Source of the DNA: a virus | Length of the DNA stretch: 23,459 nucleotides | Strand: one strand, 5' to 3' | Virus record (IMG/VR): IMGVR_UViG_3300046450_001125 | Coordinates: 1-23,459 of that record | Shown here: one piece after another, positions 7,901 through 16,394 of the stretch | Layout of the letters: each line of letters begins with the position of its first letter | Numbering within the stretch: the first letter of the stretch is position 1 | Notes under the pieces: generated by a model | Told to the model about the DNA's origin: nothing | The model's database searches: none | Seen by the model: the letters and a program-made list of their open reading frames with translations, nothing else | Translations under genes and position numbers: made by a program

Positions 7901-10900
7901 TTAACTTGGTCCGTGTGGTATTGGTGTGTAAGTTGGAGCTATTTGAGAACCTCCAGTTCCACCCGCAATAATTGTAAATGTTGCCCCAACACCATTAGGA
8001 GTTTGAGTTATACTTAAAACATCACCAACCACGTATCCTGATCCTTCACTAACAATCGCAAAAGATGTAACCTCTCCCGTAACAGGAGGAACTGTAGAAA
8101 CTCCAATGTCAATTGTCATACCTGAACCAATTCCTGATACACTAGTTGCAAGATATGGATTACCACTAGTTCCGTAACCAGTACCAGGCGTTGTTAATGA
8201 TAAACTTGTAGTGTTAGAATAAAAAGGAGGAACTGATCCAATCCTTGCATTTAGTGAGTTAAGTTGAGACAAAGAACTAGGATTACTAAATGTTGACCAC
8301 ATTAACTCAGCTTCCCAGGTTCCAGTATTAGGAGGGATAAAAGGGTCTTGAGTTATTGAATATTTTAAATTAACAAAAGAAGAGGTGTTATAATTATAAG
8401 GACCATAAGTTCCAGGGGTTACATCTGATTTCTGACCCGGTCTTACGCCGTTTGCTATAGCATTACTCTGCGCTCCAAAAGCACCCATACTTATACCAAT
8501 TACCCCCCAACCTTCAGCGGCTGCGCTTTGAATAGGAAAAGATGGAGTTGCTGTCCCATTTTGTATAGCTGTCCCATCAGGATAAAATCCCATGTCTCCG
8601 GTTGATGGTTCAAATACATCTTTTACCTCAACTATAAAAGGTTGTTGAGTTGCAGCATCAACTTTAAATCTCATAAACATATATACAATTTGACCGACTC
8701 CTACGGTTCCTGACCAGTTTTGTATTTGACCAGTCCAAAATGGATTAGGTATAATACCACCACCTATTAAAATTGTTGTTGGTTGTGTTGATGGAGGAGC
8801 TGATGCAGGTCCTGAAGTATAAGTTGTATATTCCACTGAAGTATATGAATTAGCCGGTGGACCAAAACAAAGTGGTGGATATATTACGCTAGCACCTATA
8901 GTATCTGTGAGTCTAAAATCAATACAATATTGATATCCAGCAGCTAATGGATTACTTGGATTAACTTCTAAATTAAACCTACACTCTCTATCAACATCAC
9001 CAGTTACACCTGTTAACGCAGATTGACCTATAATAAAAAAATCTGATATAGATAATAATGGAGGGGTGGCATTAGGGGTATAAGTAGTAAGAACACCATT
9101 AGTATCTGTTATCCTCAGTTCCACCATATCCCAACATAGATTAGCACTTCCACTTCCTACATTAAATATACCATGATTACCGTAAGCTCCAGTATCAGTA
9201 TTTCTAGCACTACCATTTCTACCTGAAGGAGAAGTTCCTCCACCAACTGAACCATCTATAGTTCCAAGACCACCAAATATCCATTGAGTCCCTATAGTAA
9301 GACTTGGTATTATAGGTGGACTAACAATTACAGGGGTGCTGTTGGCTAATTCAAAGACTCCACTTGTTTGGGTTAAAACATTATTATCACTCCATTCAAT
9401 AGTATATAAAAATTTACCTCCAAACTGTACGTCTAAAATACCTTCACTTGAAGATCCCGCATAAAAAGTTCCACCAAAATTGGGATTAGCACCACTTGTT
9501 CTTATAAAAATACTTGTATTTGATGTATTAGTTCCTGCGTCAAATCTTTGAAAACTAGGATCAGCAAAGTTAATTGTATTAACAGTACCGTTTGGAGCGT
9601 AATCAAATACAGAAACTAACACACCAGTTGCACCAGTATATACGGTGCCGTTTATAGTTGGGTAAATATCGGAAGTTATTGTAGTTCCAACCACGTCATT
9701 TTCATCAAAAACGACCGTAGGTGTTGTCATACCGTTTATAGCAGTGTTTTCACCTTGTATTAAATCATTTAAATCTGATATTAAACCCGTTGTTGAAGTC
9801 TCATAAAATAATTCAAAAGGTACAGTTACTGGCGCAGTTTCATAAACAGCTAGTGACATACCTCCGGGATAAGGCTCGTTAGTAACTGAACTAGGTATAA
9901 CGAAATTATCTTCAGTTAAACCAACACCTTGTTGAGTTGAAAACTTAGCAACATAAGGTCGTGTTTCTGGATCATAAATACTGAAAGAATTTATTTCACC
10001 ACTTGTTGGAGAAGCTGGCGGTACGCTAAAAGTCGTATCAAGTGAAGGATAAATATCTTGTATAGTTCCAACTAAATCTGCACTATCTGGACTTGATAAA
10101 GGTAAAAATTGTTTATTATAAGTTTTATAAACTCCTTGTACAACTTGATTAATATTAGTGACTCTAGCCCAAGCTTTTTCGTCACTTGTAAATTGATTTT
10201 GCAAAGGACCTACATCTTGTAAATTTCTAGGTATTTTATTTATATTATCCGATATTAAAGTTGTAAAAGCAATTTCATTTCTTTCAACTAAATCCCCGTC
10301 TATAGGATAACCATTTATTATTCCAGGTAAATAAACGTTATAATAATCTTGCTGTTGTTGTTTTACACCTAATCTATAACTATAAAATCCTTTGGGGTTT
10401 ATATTATAAGTTGCAAAAGTAGTATCAGCTGCTAAAAGTGGCTCTGGTCTAATACTAGTACTATCATTAAATAAATATTTTGTAGCAACCTCTTGAGTTG
10501 TAAAAATAATCACCGCTCTTACTGGTGTAGATAAAGGTGTTAATGTTTTTATAGTTGTATAATCACAATATAAACCTCTTAGACTTTTTCCAACTCCGAA
10601 AAAATCTTGGTATACATTTTCAAAATCAACTATTAAAGGATCGGCGCCAGCTGTTTCTTGCCCAGTTTGATATTTATTTAAAAGATCTTCGGTGTAAAGA
10701 AGTCTAAATTTATAGACTACACCTACTGTGGCACCACTTGTTAATGTAGCTTCAAGAACCCCAGCATTACTTGCAATAGTATAATCTATTGTAGGCAAAA
10801 CTTTACTTAATTTAATCCAACCTTCACCTTCATTTTTATATAATTCGTAATTATTAGTCGAAATTTGAGTATCTGCAAAACTTAATGCAATAAAAGGAAA

Positions 10901-13270
10901 AACAGTTTGACCAGCGGTAGCTGTTTTAGATTCATTACTTAAATCCCAAAAATACTTCCCAGCTATAGGGGCTGGAGCAACTAAAACTGTATAATAATTT
11001 CCAACCGCATAAGCACCTGGGTAATCACTACTTGCTAAATTATAAGTTGAGTTTTCAGGAATACCCGGAGCATTAAAGTTTAATTGAATATTATCCCCAG
11101 GCCACTCAGCTACATCATCTGAAAAAGACAAAGGTTTATAATTTGTAAAAATATTAGAACCTGGAATTGGATTTCCATCAGCATCTAATTTATCATCATA
11201 ATTAGATAAAATAATATCGGTTTGTCTACCATACTTATCAGCTAAAATAACACCTACTTGATAGTTTCTATTTTGTTTTAGAGAATGATTTGGATATTCT
11301 ATTGTAGTTTGTAATGTTTTTTGATTGTTATTTATAAAATAATTTAAACCAAATGGAGTTCCAAATCCTTGAGTAAAATTACCATACATAACTCTGTTTC
11401 CACTTGTTTCTTGAGACAATGCTTTTACAGGCACTTTGTCAAAAACTCTAGTAGTTTGTTGTAATGTTAAAGTTTTAACAGGCAAAAGAGATTGATATGT
11501 GTATTGATAAATATTAGTGTTGTTTAAGGCAGTAATAAAAGATGGATTAACAGGTATAGTTTCAACAACTGAATAAGCTTGAGCATCAGATTGTTTAACT
11601 ATAATGTCTATTGCTTTTATCTTGTAATCATTTATTATATCTAATGATGGTAAGGTTATATTTAATACAGCGTTGTTTATAGAGTTTTGCATAAATTCTA
11701 CAACAGTTGTTACAAACGCTTCATTTTCATCATCATTTACAAAGTGGCCTTCCTGTTGCGGGATAAAGACATCTTGACTAAAAGGTGCCACTAAGGAATA
11801 TTCATTATCATTAAATTTAAATCTATAACTAAATTTAACAAATTTATCTTTTAAATACTCAGGATCACCATTCCAACCATTATAATTAAGTCCTCTAATA
11901 ACACGAATAGATCTTCCAGCTAATTTAGGTTCTATAATTGGAGCTGTCTCTAAAGTAGCGTCTACAGAGTCAAAAGTTAATTTAATAAAATTATCAGTAT
12001 CTTTAGTCCAAAAGGTTGTGGATTCTTTTAATTCAATAAAACCAGCATTTGTTCTTTCACCAGCCCCTCTACCGTTAAATTGAGTTGTGTTTGTACCCTC
12101 AGTTGCACCTATCCATTGAAATGTTCCACCGGTACCTGGTAAACTAATTGAGATAATATCTCCAGGTGTATAACCGGTTCCAGGATTAGCAATAACTCCA
12201 TCTGTAATACTACCCCCACTTTCTGTTATTGTTACCGTAAGGCCTAAACCTGTTCCACCTGTTGTTGCTCTAGTTCCCTGGGTATAACCTGAACCGGGTG
12301 TCATCAATATTAAAGTGTTTTCCCAATATTCATATCCTTCAGCTTTTAATGCAGCACCTGTTCCAGGAATTGGAGGCGTAATTCCAGCTATAGTACTCCA
12401 CTGGTTTTCAGTTGCTACTTCATATCCTATAGGCGCTATATTTCTAGAATCTTCTACCGCGTGTTTATTATATAAAATTCCATAACTTACACCATTACCT
12501 AAACTATTGTCATAGTAAGCCCAACATCCTGTAGCGCTTGCGTCATAAGCATTCCAATCAATTTGAGCTGGAGCATGAGGAATCTCATCCCCATTTCTGT
12601 ATCGAGTTACCGCTAAGTTTGAAGAACTAATTTCTTGTAATCCAATATTTACTACTGGTAAATCCGCTGCGTCAGACATAGTGGAAGGATGTGTAGCGGT
12701 TCCTGGAGTTATAATACTTCTTAAATCTATAAAATCAGGAGCTAAATAAGGTGCCCATTTACATACAGAAATTTGATCTGCATTTATATAATAAGTTAAA
12801 GGATTATCTACATTGATTTTTCTTGGAGCATTTCTATTGTCTGTCCAGAATAATAAGTTTTCTATTAGATTAACCCCGTATATAGGATTGAGTGTGGAGA
12901 AGTTTAAAAAATTTCCCTGTACTTTAACAGAGGTTTGACCAGTAGAAGTATTATATACCTCTATACTCATTTCATAAACAGTTGGATCTGCAGGTAAAAC
13001 ATCTGCTGAACCTGTGTAGTTAGTTTTAAAAAAATAAATTAAAGAATTTGCTTCATCTACAAGCTTACCAATAATCTTAAGATTTACATGACCACTACCA
13101 GCAGAGACCACAGAGTTACCTAGGACGCTTTCTAAGGCGCCCACGTCACTTCCTTCAGATCTAGACACCGCTATATTTAAAGCGTCTCTGTATACATTAT
13201 TTGGAATTAGTCTTTCATCCAAATCCTTATTCATTTTGGATTGAATGAAACTATTTTTAGATTCTGCCAT
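7901..13270 (-). CDS. Very large tail hub / muzzle-type protein (1789 aa)
   Basis: The N-terminus (NSFIQSKMNKDLDERLIPNN then YRDALNIAVSRSEGSDVG) is a pattern I recognise from tail/stabilisation ('muzzle') proteins of crAss-like and related podoviruses, which cap the short tail and hold the DNA. Around residues 323-395 lies a glycine-rich module (PGSGYTQG, NPGTGYTPGDIISI). Conserved core blocks follow: YQVGVILADKYGRQ (about 665-680), then FYSYRLGVKQQQQDYYNVYL and IPRNLQDVGP (about 960-1020). From about 1150 on, the protein is Ser/Thr/Gly/Pro-rich and beta, with a segment resembling Ig-like adhesins (NSTPVIVSPP). A second glycine-rich module lies near 1690-1775 (TTPGTGYGTSG, EGSGYVVGDVLSI). This suggests a muzzle core carrying receptor-binding extensions. 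The start is 3 nt after the preceding stop. Function is inferred from family resemblance and position. Confidence 0.85.
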   Translation of the reverse strand: MAESKNSFIQSKMNKDLDERLIPNNVYRDALNIAVSRSEGSDVGALESVLGNSVVSAGSGHVNLKIIGKLVDEANSLIYFFKTNYTGSADVLPADPTVYEMSIEVYNTSTGQTSVKVQGNFLNFSTLNPIYGVNLIENLLFWTDNRNAPRKINVDNPLTYYINADQISVCKWAPYLAPDFIDLRSIITPGTATHPSTMSDAADLPVVNIGLQEISSSNLAVTRYRNGDEIPHAPAQIDWNAYDASATGCWAYYDNSLGNGVSYGILYNKHAVEDSRNIAPIGYEVATENQWSTIAGITPPIPGTGAALKAEGYEYWENTLILMTPGSGYTQGTRATTGGTGLGLTVTITESGGSITDGVIANPGTGYTPGDIISISLPGTGGTFQWIGATEGTNTTQFNGRGAGERTNAGFIELKESTTFWTKDTDNFIKLTFDSVDATLETAPIIEPKLAGRSIRVIRGLNYNGWNGDPEYLKDKFVKFSYRFKFNDNEYSLVAPFSQDVFIPQQEGHFVNDDENEAFVTTVVEFMQNSINNAVLNITLPSLDIINDYKIKAIDIIVKQSDAQAYSVVETIPVNPSFITALNNTNIYQYTYQSLLPVKTLTLQQTTRVFDKVPVKALSQETSGNRVMYGNFTQGFGTPFGLNYFINNNQKTLQTTIEYPNHSLKQNRNYQVGVILADKYGRQTDIILSNYDDKLDADGNPIPGSNIFTNYKPLSFSDDVAEWPGDNIQLNFNAPGIPENSTYNLASSDYPGAYAVGNYYTVLVAPAPIAGKYFWDLSNESKTATAGQTVFPFIALSFADTQISTNNYELYKNEGEGWIKLSKVLPTIDYTIASNAGVLEATLTSGATVGVVYKFRLLYTEDLLNKYQTGQETAGADPLIVDFENVYQDFFGVGKSLRGLYCDYTTIKTLTPLSTPVRAVIIFTTQEVATKYLFNDSTSIRPEPLLAADTTFATYNINPKGFYSYRLGVKQQQQDYYNVYLPGIINGYPIDGDLVERNEIAFTTLISDNINKIPRNLQDVGPLQNQFTSDEKAWARVTNINQVVQGVYKTYNKQFLPLSSPDSADLVGTIQDIYPSLDTTFSVPPASPTSGEINSFSIYDPETRPYVAKFSTQQGVGLTEDNFVIPSSVTNEPYPGGMSLAVYETAPVTVPFELFYETSTTGLISDLNDLIQGENTAINGMTTPTVVFDENDVVGTTITSDIYPTINGTVYTGATGVLVSVFDYAPNGTVNTINFADPSFQRFDAGTNTSNTSIFIRTSGANPNFGGTFYAGSSSEGILDVQFGGKFLYTIEWSDNNVLTQTSGVFELANSTPVIVSPPIIPSLTIGTQWIFGGLGTIDGSVGGGTSPSGRNGSARNTDTGAYGNHGIFNVGSGSANLCWDMVELRITDTNGVLTTYTPNATPPLLSISDFFIIGQSALTGVTGDVDRECRFNLEVNPSNPLAAGYQYCIDFRLTDTIGASVIYPPLCFGPPANSYTSVEYTTYTSGPASAPPSTQPTTILIGGGIIPNPFWTGQIQNWSGTVGVGQIVYMFMRFKVDAATQQPFIVEVKDVFEPSTGDMGFYPDGTAIQNGTATPSFPIQSAAAEGWGVIGISMGAFGAQSNAIANGVRPGQKSDVTPGTYGPYNYNTSSFVNLKYSITQDPFIPPNTGTWEAELMWSTFSNPSSLSQLNSLNARIGSVPPFYSNTTSLSLTTPGTGYGTSGNPYLATSVSGIGSGMTIDIGVSTVPPVTGEVTSFAIVSEGSGYVVGDVLSITQTPNGVGATFTIIAGGTGGSQIAPTYTPIPHGPS

Positions 13271-13273
13271 GTA

Positions 13274-14542
13274 TTATGATTTTATCCATTTAGATTTACC
13301 TCTCATTACTTGGACTATTTCATCCAGTTTGATATTAGATAATCTTATTTTTGCATTTCTTAATTTAGCGCTTTTTTCTCTACGTAATCTTTGTACAATG
13401 TATTCTGGTTGATTGATCCTAGTAGCAATCAAAGCATGTATTATATAAGCATACATTGCTTCTTCAGCTAGCTTAGGAACTTTTGTATCCAAGTCCGCTG
13501 CTAATCCATCAGATACATATTCTAAAATTATAAGTCTATCAACCAAACTCGATGAAAATGAAATCTTTCCTTCTCTTTCATTTAAATTAAACCAACCATT
13601 TGCTTGAGAATATTGAGGATCTATACCGTAAAGTTGACCCCAACTTGCACCAGCAGTTCCAAGCATATCCCAATTGTAAGCCCACATGTCATTTGTAAAA
13701 TCACCTGTGTTAAAATTACCATTGATAAAATTAGTATTAGCCGTGTGCCATCTTTTTTGAGTTACAGACTCTGTTTCTATATCATTTCCAAAACTATCTT
13801 GAGCTGGTATACCCGCTGAGTCTTGCGCTTGTGTGTAGTAAGGACTAGTTGTTAGATTATTGGCTGGATATAAAGGACGTAAAACCCCTAGTGGATCCAC
13901 CCAAGAACACTTAACGTAGTTTACAAAATCTTGAGGAAGTACCAAAGTTAAGCTTGAAGGTATAGATAATTCTGCAGATTTAATACTTTTTAAAGTATCG
14001 TAACTGAATTCTTGTAAAGCTCTTTTAGCGTGAAATATTATATCAGTTCTTTTAGCGTCAGGCAAAAGTTTATTATGACCTACGTAACCTACTAAAAAAT
14101 TACTCACTATATCGTTAAGTTTTACATACCTATAGTTTCCATAATTATCTTCTACAGTTTGGCCATATGCTTTTTCAGCTTCTGTAGCACCATATTTACC
14201 ACCATCTAATATAGTTAACTGTACAACTATAAATTGACTTGCACCAGGTACTGCAGCAAGAGTTATTATCTTGTCATTTGTAACTGTAAAAGCCGTAACC
14301 CACTCCACCCACGTACCTGGTGTTGCTGTGGCACTTGTATATATTTTAAAATTATTTAAAGCATAATCAGGATCAGTAGGTGACCAACTTGTTGTACTAC
14401 CTAAATAAAGATCAGTATCAAAGGTTGTAGCAAAAGATTGCCCAGCTGTATTGCCAGCATCTCCTCTAAAACCTTGTGAGCCTTGAAAGTACTGCTGTGC
14501 AGTTTCAGTTACTAATCCGTCGTTTGTAGGTTGAATTGCCAT
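13274..14542 (-). CDS. Head-tail connector / tail tubular protein, gp4/gp11-like (422 aa)
   Basis: This is a candidate for the ring that joins the portal to the tail (the place of P22 gp4 or T7 gp11). The core begins near residue 140 and has well-conserved blocks: YVKLNDIVSNFLVGYVG, KRTDIIFHAKRALQEFSYDT (165-184) and PQDFVNYVKCSWVDPLG (about 203-219). The C-terminal helices (EEAMYAYIIHALIA, then VQRLRREKSAKLRNAKIRL) resemble the helical bundle of connector proteins. Before the core there is an extra N-terminal part: a short collagen-like bit (GSQGFRGDAGN, 21-31) and a beta domain at about 63-115. The gene starts 6 nt after the stop of the 313-aa gene and ends 3 nt before the muzzle gene, so it belongs to a tight connector-tail block. 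The connector role is an inference from position and remembered family pattern. Confidence 0.85.
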   Translation of the reverse strand: MAIQPTNDGLVTETAQQYFQGSQGFRGDAGNTAGQSFATTFDTDLYLGSTTSWSPTDPDYALNNFKIYTSATATPGTWVEWVTAFTVTNDKIITLAAVPGASQFIVVQLTILDGGKYGATEAEKAYGQTVEDNYGNYRYVKLNDIVSNFLVGYVGHNKLLPDAKRTDIIFHAKRALQEFSYDTLKSIKSAELSIPSSLTLVLPQDFVNYVKCSWVDPLGVLRPLYPANNLTTSPYYTQAQDSAGIPAQDSFGNDIETESVTQKRWHTANTNFINGNFNTGDFTNDMWAYNWDMLGTAGASWGQLYGIDPQYSQANGWFNLNEREGKISFSSSLVDRLIILEYVSDGLAADLDTKVPKLAEEAMYAYIIHALIATRINQPEYIVQRLRREKSAKLRNAKIRLSNIKLDEIVQVMRGKSKWIKS

Positions 14543-14548
14543 AATTTA

Positions 14549-15490
14549 TTACGTTCTTTCGTTTTGTTCTTCCATAGCTATTTCTTGTGAAGCAGCTTGA
14601 ATTATTTGAGGATCTTTAATAACTATACCCGCATATAGTAATATTTGTAATATTACATTAGTTTGCTCTACAACATCTAATTCAAAGTTTATTGAAGTTA
14701 CTGGGTTGTAAACGTAATACCCAAGATCAGAAGTGAAGTTCCATACAACATCCGAAGGCTTTCTTATATACGTTGCTTGTAAACTATTATTTATAGTCTG
14801 TGGATAAACAGTTATATTTCTGTTTTCATATAAACAAACAGGAAAGTAATCTGTAGGTTTGCTTATAGGAGACATGTTTAATTGAGCTAATTGATTTCTT
14901 TGAATTTGTTCAACTTCTCTATCGTCTCTATATAGTACTGTTCCTAATTTATAAAAATCATTAGGATATAAGGTTATGTCTATTGTTTGACCGGCTCCAA
15001 TTGGATTGCCAGTAAAAACATCTGCGTTAAATATTCCGCCAGTTATATTCCAATTAGCTACAGGATACACTACGTTGTCAAGAGTAACTACTACTGAAGA
15101 TTGTTCTACTTGAGCTTGTGTTATCGTTGTTAAAGGATAAGCTGATTCTGTTTGTGACGTTGCAAATGTTTGAGTTCCGCTTGCTGTACCTGAAGAAGTT
15201 GGTACATCAAAAAAAGCTGGAAGAGTTCCAGTTGCGGGATTGTATGTACAGGTACCTATTGTTTTAAAAACATCTAGTTGTTCTTGTACACTTTTGTAAC
15301 GATTGCCATATTCGCTTTCGTTTTGAGGCACACGCATTTGTTGGTTTATTGTTTCAAAATAACCATCTAACACCTCTAATTGAACTTGAGTTGCTAGCTT
15401 ATTAAACTCATCAGGAGTTAAGTAACCTCTTTGCTCCTTGTTTATTATTAATAAGACGGTTTTGTAAACCTGATCTACGTTTATTGCCAT
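14549..15490 (-). CDS. Putative head-completion / ring protein (313 aa)
   Basis: The opening (VDQVYKTVLLIINKEQRGYL then TPDEFNKLATQVQLEVLDGY, residues 5-44) is helical and recalls the N-terminus of connector or structural proteins next to the tail-tubular gene in marine podoviruses. Residues 131-175 form a beta insert (VTLDNVVYPVANW, GAGQTIDITLY). The second half has a conserved-looking stretch, FPVCLYENRNITVYPQT and YIRKPSDVVWNF, followed by a helical C-terminus rich in Q and E (EIAMEEQNERT). No membrane segment or enzyme motif is visible. It lies between the unknown 254-aa gene and the gp4/gp11-like connector gene, 6 nt before the latter, so a ring or adaptor in the neck is the most likely job. 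Its leader region holds the hairpin and repeats listed separately. A T7 counterpart is not obvious. Confidence 0.8.
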   Translation of the reverse strand: MAINVDQVYKTVLLIINKEQRGYLTPDEFNKLATQVQLEVLDGYFETINQQMRVPQNESEYGNRYKSVQEQLDVFKTIGTCTYNPATGTLPAFFDVPTSSGTASGTQTFATSQTESAYPLTTITQAQVEQSSVVVTLDNVVYPVANWNITGGIFNADVFTGNPIGAGQTIDITLYPNDFYKLGTVLYRDDREVEQIQRNQLAQLNMSPISKPTDYFPVCLYENRNITVYPQTINNSLQATYIRKPSDVVWNFTSDLGYYVYNPVTSINFELDVVEQTNVILQILLYAGIVIKDPQIIQAASQEIAMEEQNERT

Positions 15491-15513
15491 GTTGATTTTA
15501 TTATGTTAATAAT

Positions 15514-15538
15514 CAGGCAGCCACCTAGTGACCACCTG
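15514..15538 (-). other. 25-nt RNA hairpin between the 254-aa and 313-aa genes
   Basis: In the minus-strand transcript, CAGGUGGUCAC pairs with GUGGCUGCCUG around a 3-nt UAG loop. All 11 positions pair, three of them as G-U wobbles. It lies 24 nt upstream of the ATG at 15490. No clean U-tract follows (AUUAUUAACAUAAUAAAA), so it is not a textbook terminator. It could be an RNA-processing or stability element, or a weak terminator. The pairing is seen directly; the role is open. Confidence 0.5.
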
Positions 15539-15559
15539 TTATTATAATTACCTGTTATT
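15534..15559 (-). repeat. Direct repeat AATAACAGGT x2, 16 nt apart
   Basis: The minus strand carries AATAACAGGT twice (15559-15550 and 15543-15534), separated by AATTAT. The first copy starts inside the stop codon of the 254-aa gene, and the second overlaps the 5' arm of the adjacent hairpin. Two identical 10-mers at 16-nt spacing in a 64-nt gap suggest a binding site or a small duplication. The sequence identity is directly visible; the function is unknown. Confidence 0.5.
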
Positions 15560-16319
15560 TAAGTTTTTTCTGAATAGACTTGTATATTTCTACACCTTCG
15601 TCTGTCTTCAAAAAAGCAGCAAATGCTGAATAAGGATTTTCATCAAATGGAACAGTCATTAATTTTTTACCATTAGTGACCCAAGTGATAGATCTTTGAT
15701 CTTGTGACAAAGCTATAATATTAGCTTCAGTCGCTTTTATACCAAAATTCCTTAATGTAACATTTTCATCACTTGCAAGTTCTACAAATAGAGTTGGATT
15801 CTTTTTAGCAAATAAAAGTAAATCTCTTTTAATTTCTTTAGAGCTTAATTTACTTACACCTGACCCAACTTCTACTCTTAAAACAGCTTCAGCGTGATCA
15901 ATATCCATATCTCTAGCTGCATTCATTGCATTTATTTCGTATTCTAATTCATCCAATTCTGTAATAGCAATTTTTTGAGGTTCTAGTTCTTTAAACCTAT
16001 GTATTTTTAATGGATGATAAATAGATAAAAGCTTTTGTAAAGCTTGTTGTTCTTTTTTTACAGCTAAAACTCCGTCTGTAAACATTATGTGACCCATCGT
16101 TGATTCACCTTTTTGTTCGTCTACAAATACTGAGGATTGATTAGTTGCATACCTTAACTCTCTTTGAGTTCCCGTGTTTTCATCAAACCACAATAATGGA
16201 TGTTTTCTTGTATGCTTGCTTGGTATTGTAAAAGTTATCGGAGAAGCACTTCCCGTTAAATAATAGTTTCTATCTTTGATTTCCCAACCTTCTGGTTGAG
16301 TTATTTTTTGTTTTGACAT
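15555..16319 (-). CDS. Conserved structural-module protein of unknown function (254 aa)
   Basis: I do not recognise a named family. The protein starts MSKQKITQPEGWEIKDRNYY and has a beta-rich first third (SPITFTIPSKHTRKHPLLWF, residues 26-45) with GHIMFTDGVLAV near 76-87. A helical acidic middle (about 88-165) follows, then a C-terminal part with ITWVTNGKKLMTVPFDENPY and a final basic helix (YKSIQKKLK). It is the first gene after the capsid gene and its terminator, and is followed by ring/connector genes. That position is often used for head-decoration, head-completion or capsid-stabilising proteins. It has no signal peptide, membrane segment or Cys/His metal pattern. The leader is extremely A/T-rich (TTAATTATATTATATTATG) with no Shine-Dalgarno. 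The coding call is firm; any function is speculation from its place. Confidence 0.8.
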   Translation of the reverse strand: MSKQKITQPEGWEIKDRNYYLTGSASPITFTIPSKHTRKHPLLWFDENTGTQRELRYATNQSSVFVDEQKGESTMGHIMFTDGVLAVKKEQQALQKLLSIYHPLKIHRFKELEPQKIAITELDELEYEINAMNAARDMDIDHAEAVLRVEVGSGVSKLSSKEIKRDLLLFAKKNPTLFVELASDENVTLRNFGIKATEANIIALSQDQRSITWVTNGKKLMTVPFDENPYSAFAAFLKTDEGVEIYKSIQKKLK

Positions 16320-16341
16320 AATATAATATAATTAAATAGTT

Positions 16342-16373
16342 AAAAAAATAAATACCCCCGCCGTTTGACGGGG
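16342..16373 (-). terminator. Rho-independent-type terminator after the major capsid gene
   Basis: On the minus strand, 22 nt after the capsid stop codon, CCCCGTC (16373-16367) pairs with GGCGGGG (16362-16356) around an AAAC loop, giving seven pairs with one G-U wobble. It is followed by GTATTTATTTTTTT, a T-rich tract reaching 16342. A GC-rich stem is conspicuous in this AT-rich DNA. It would lower expression of genes beyond the capsid gene, much like the terminator downstream of gene 10 in T7. Confidence 0.8.
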
Positions 16374-16394
16374 ATAGTTATTAATGTTGAATCC

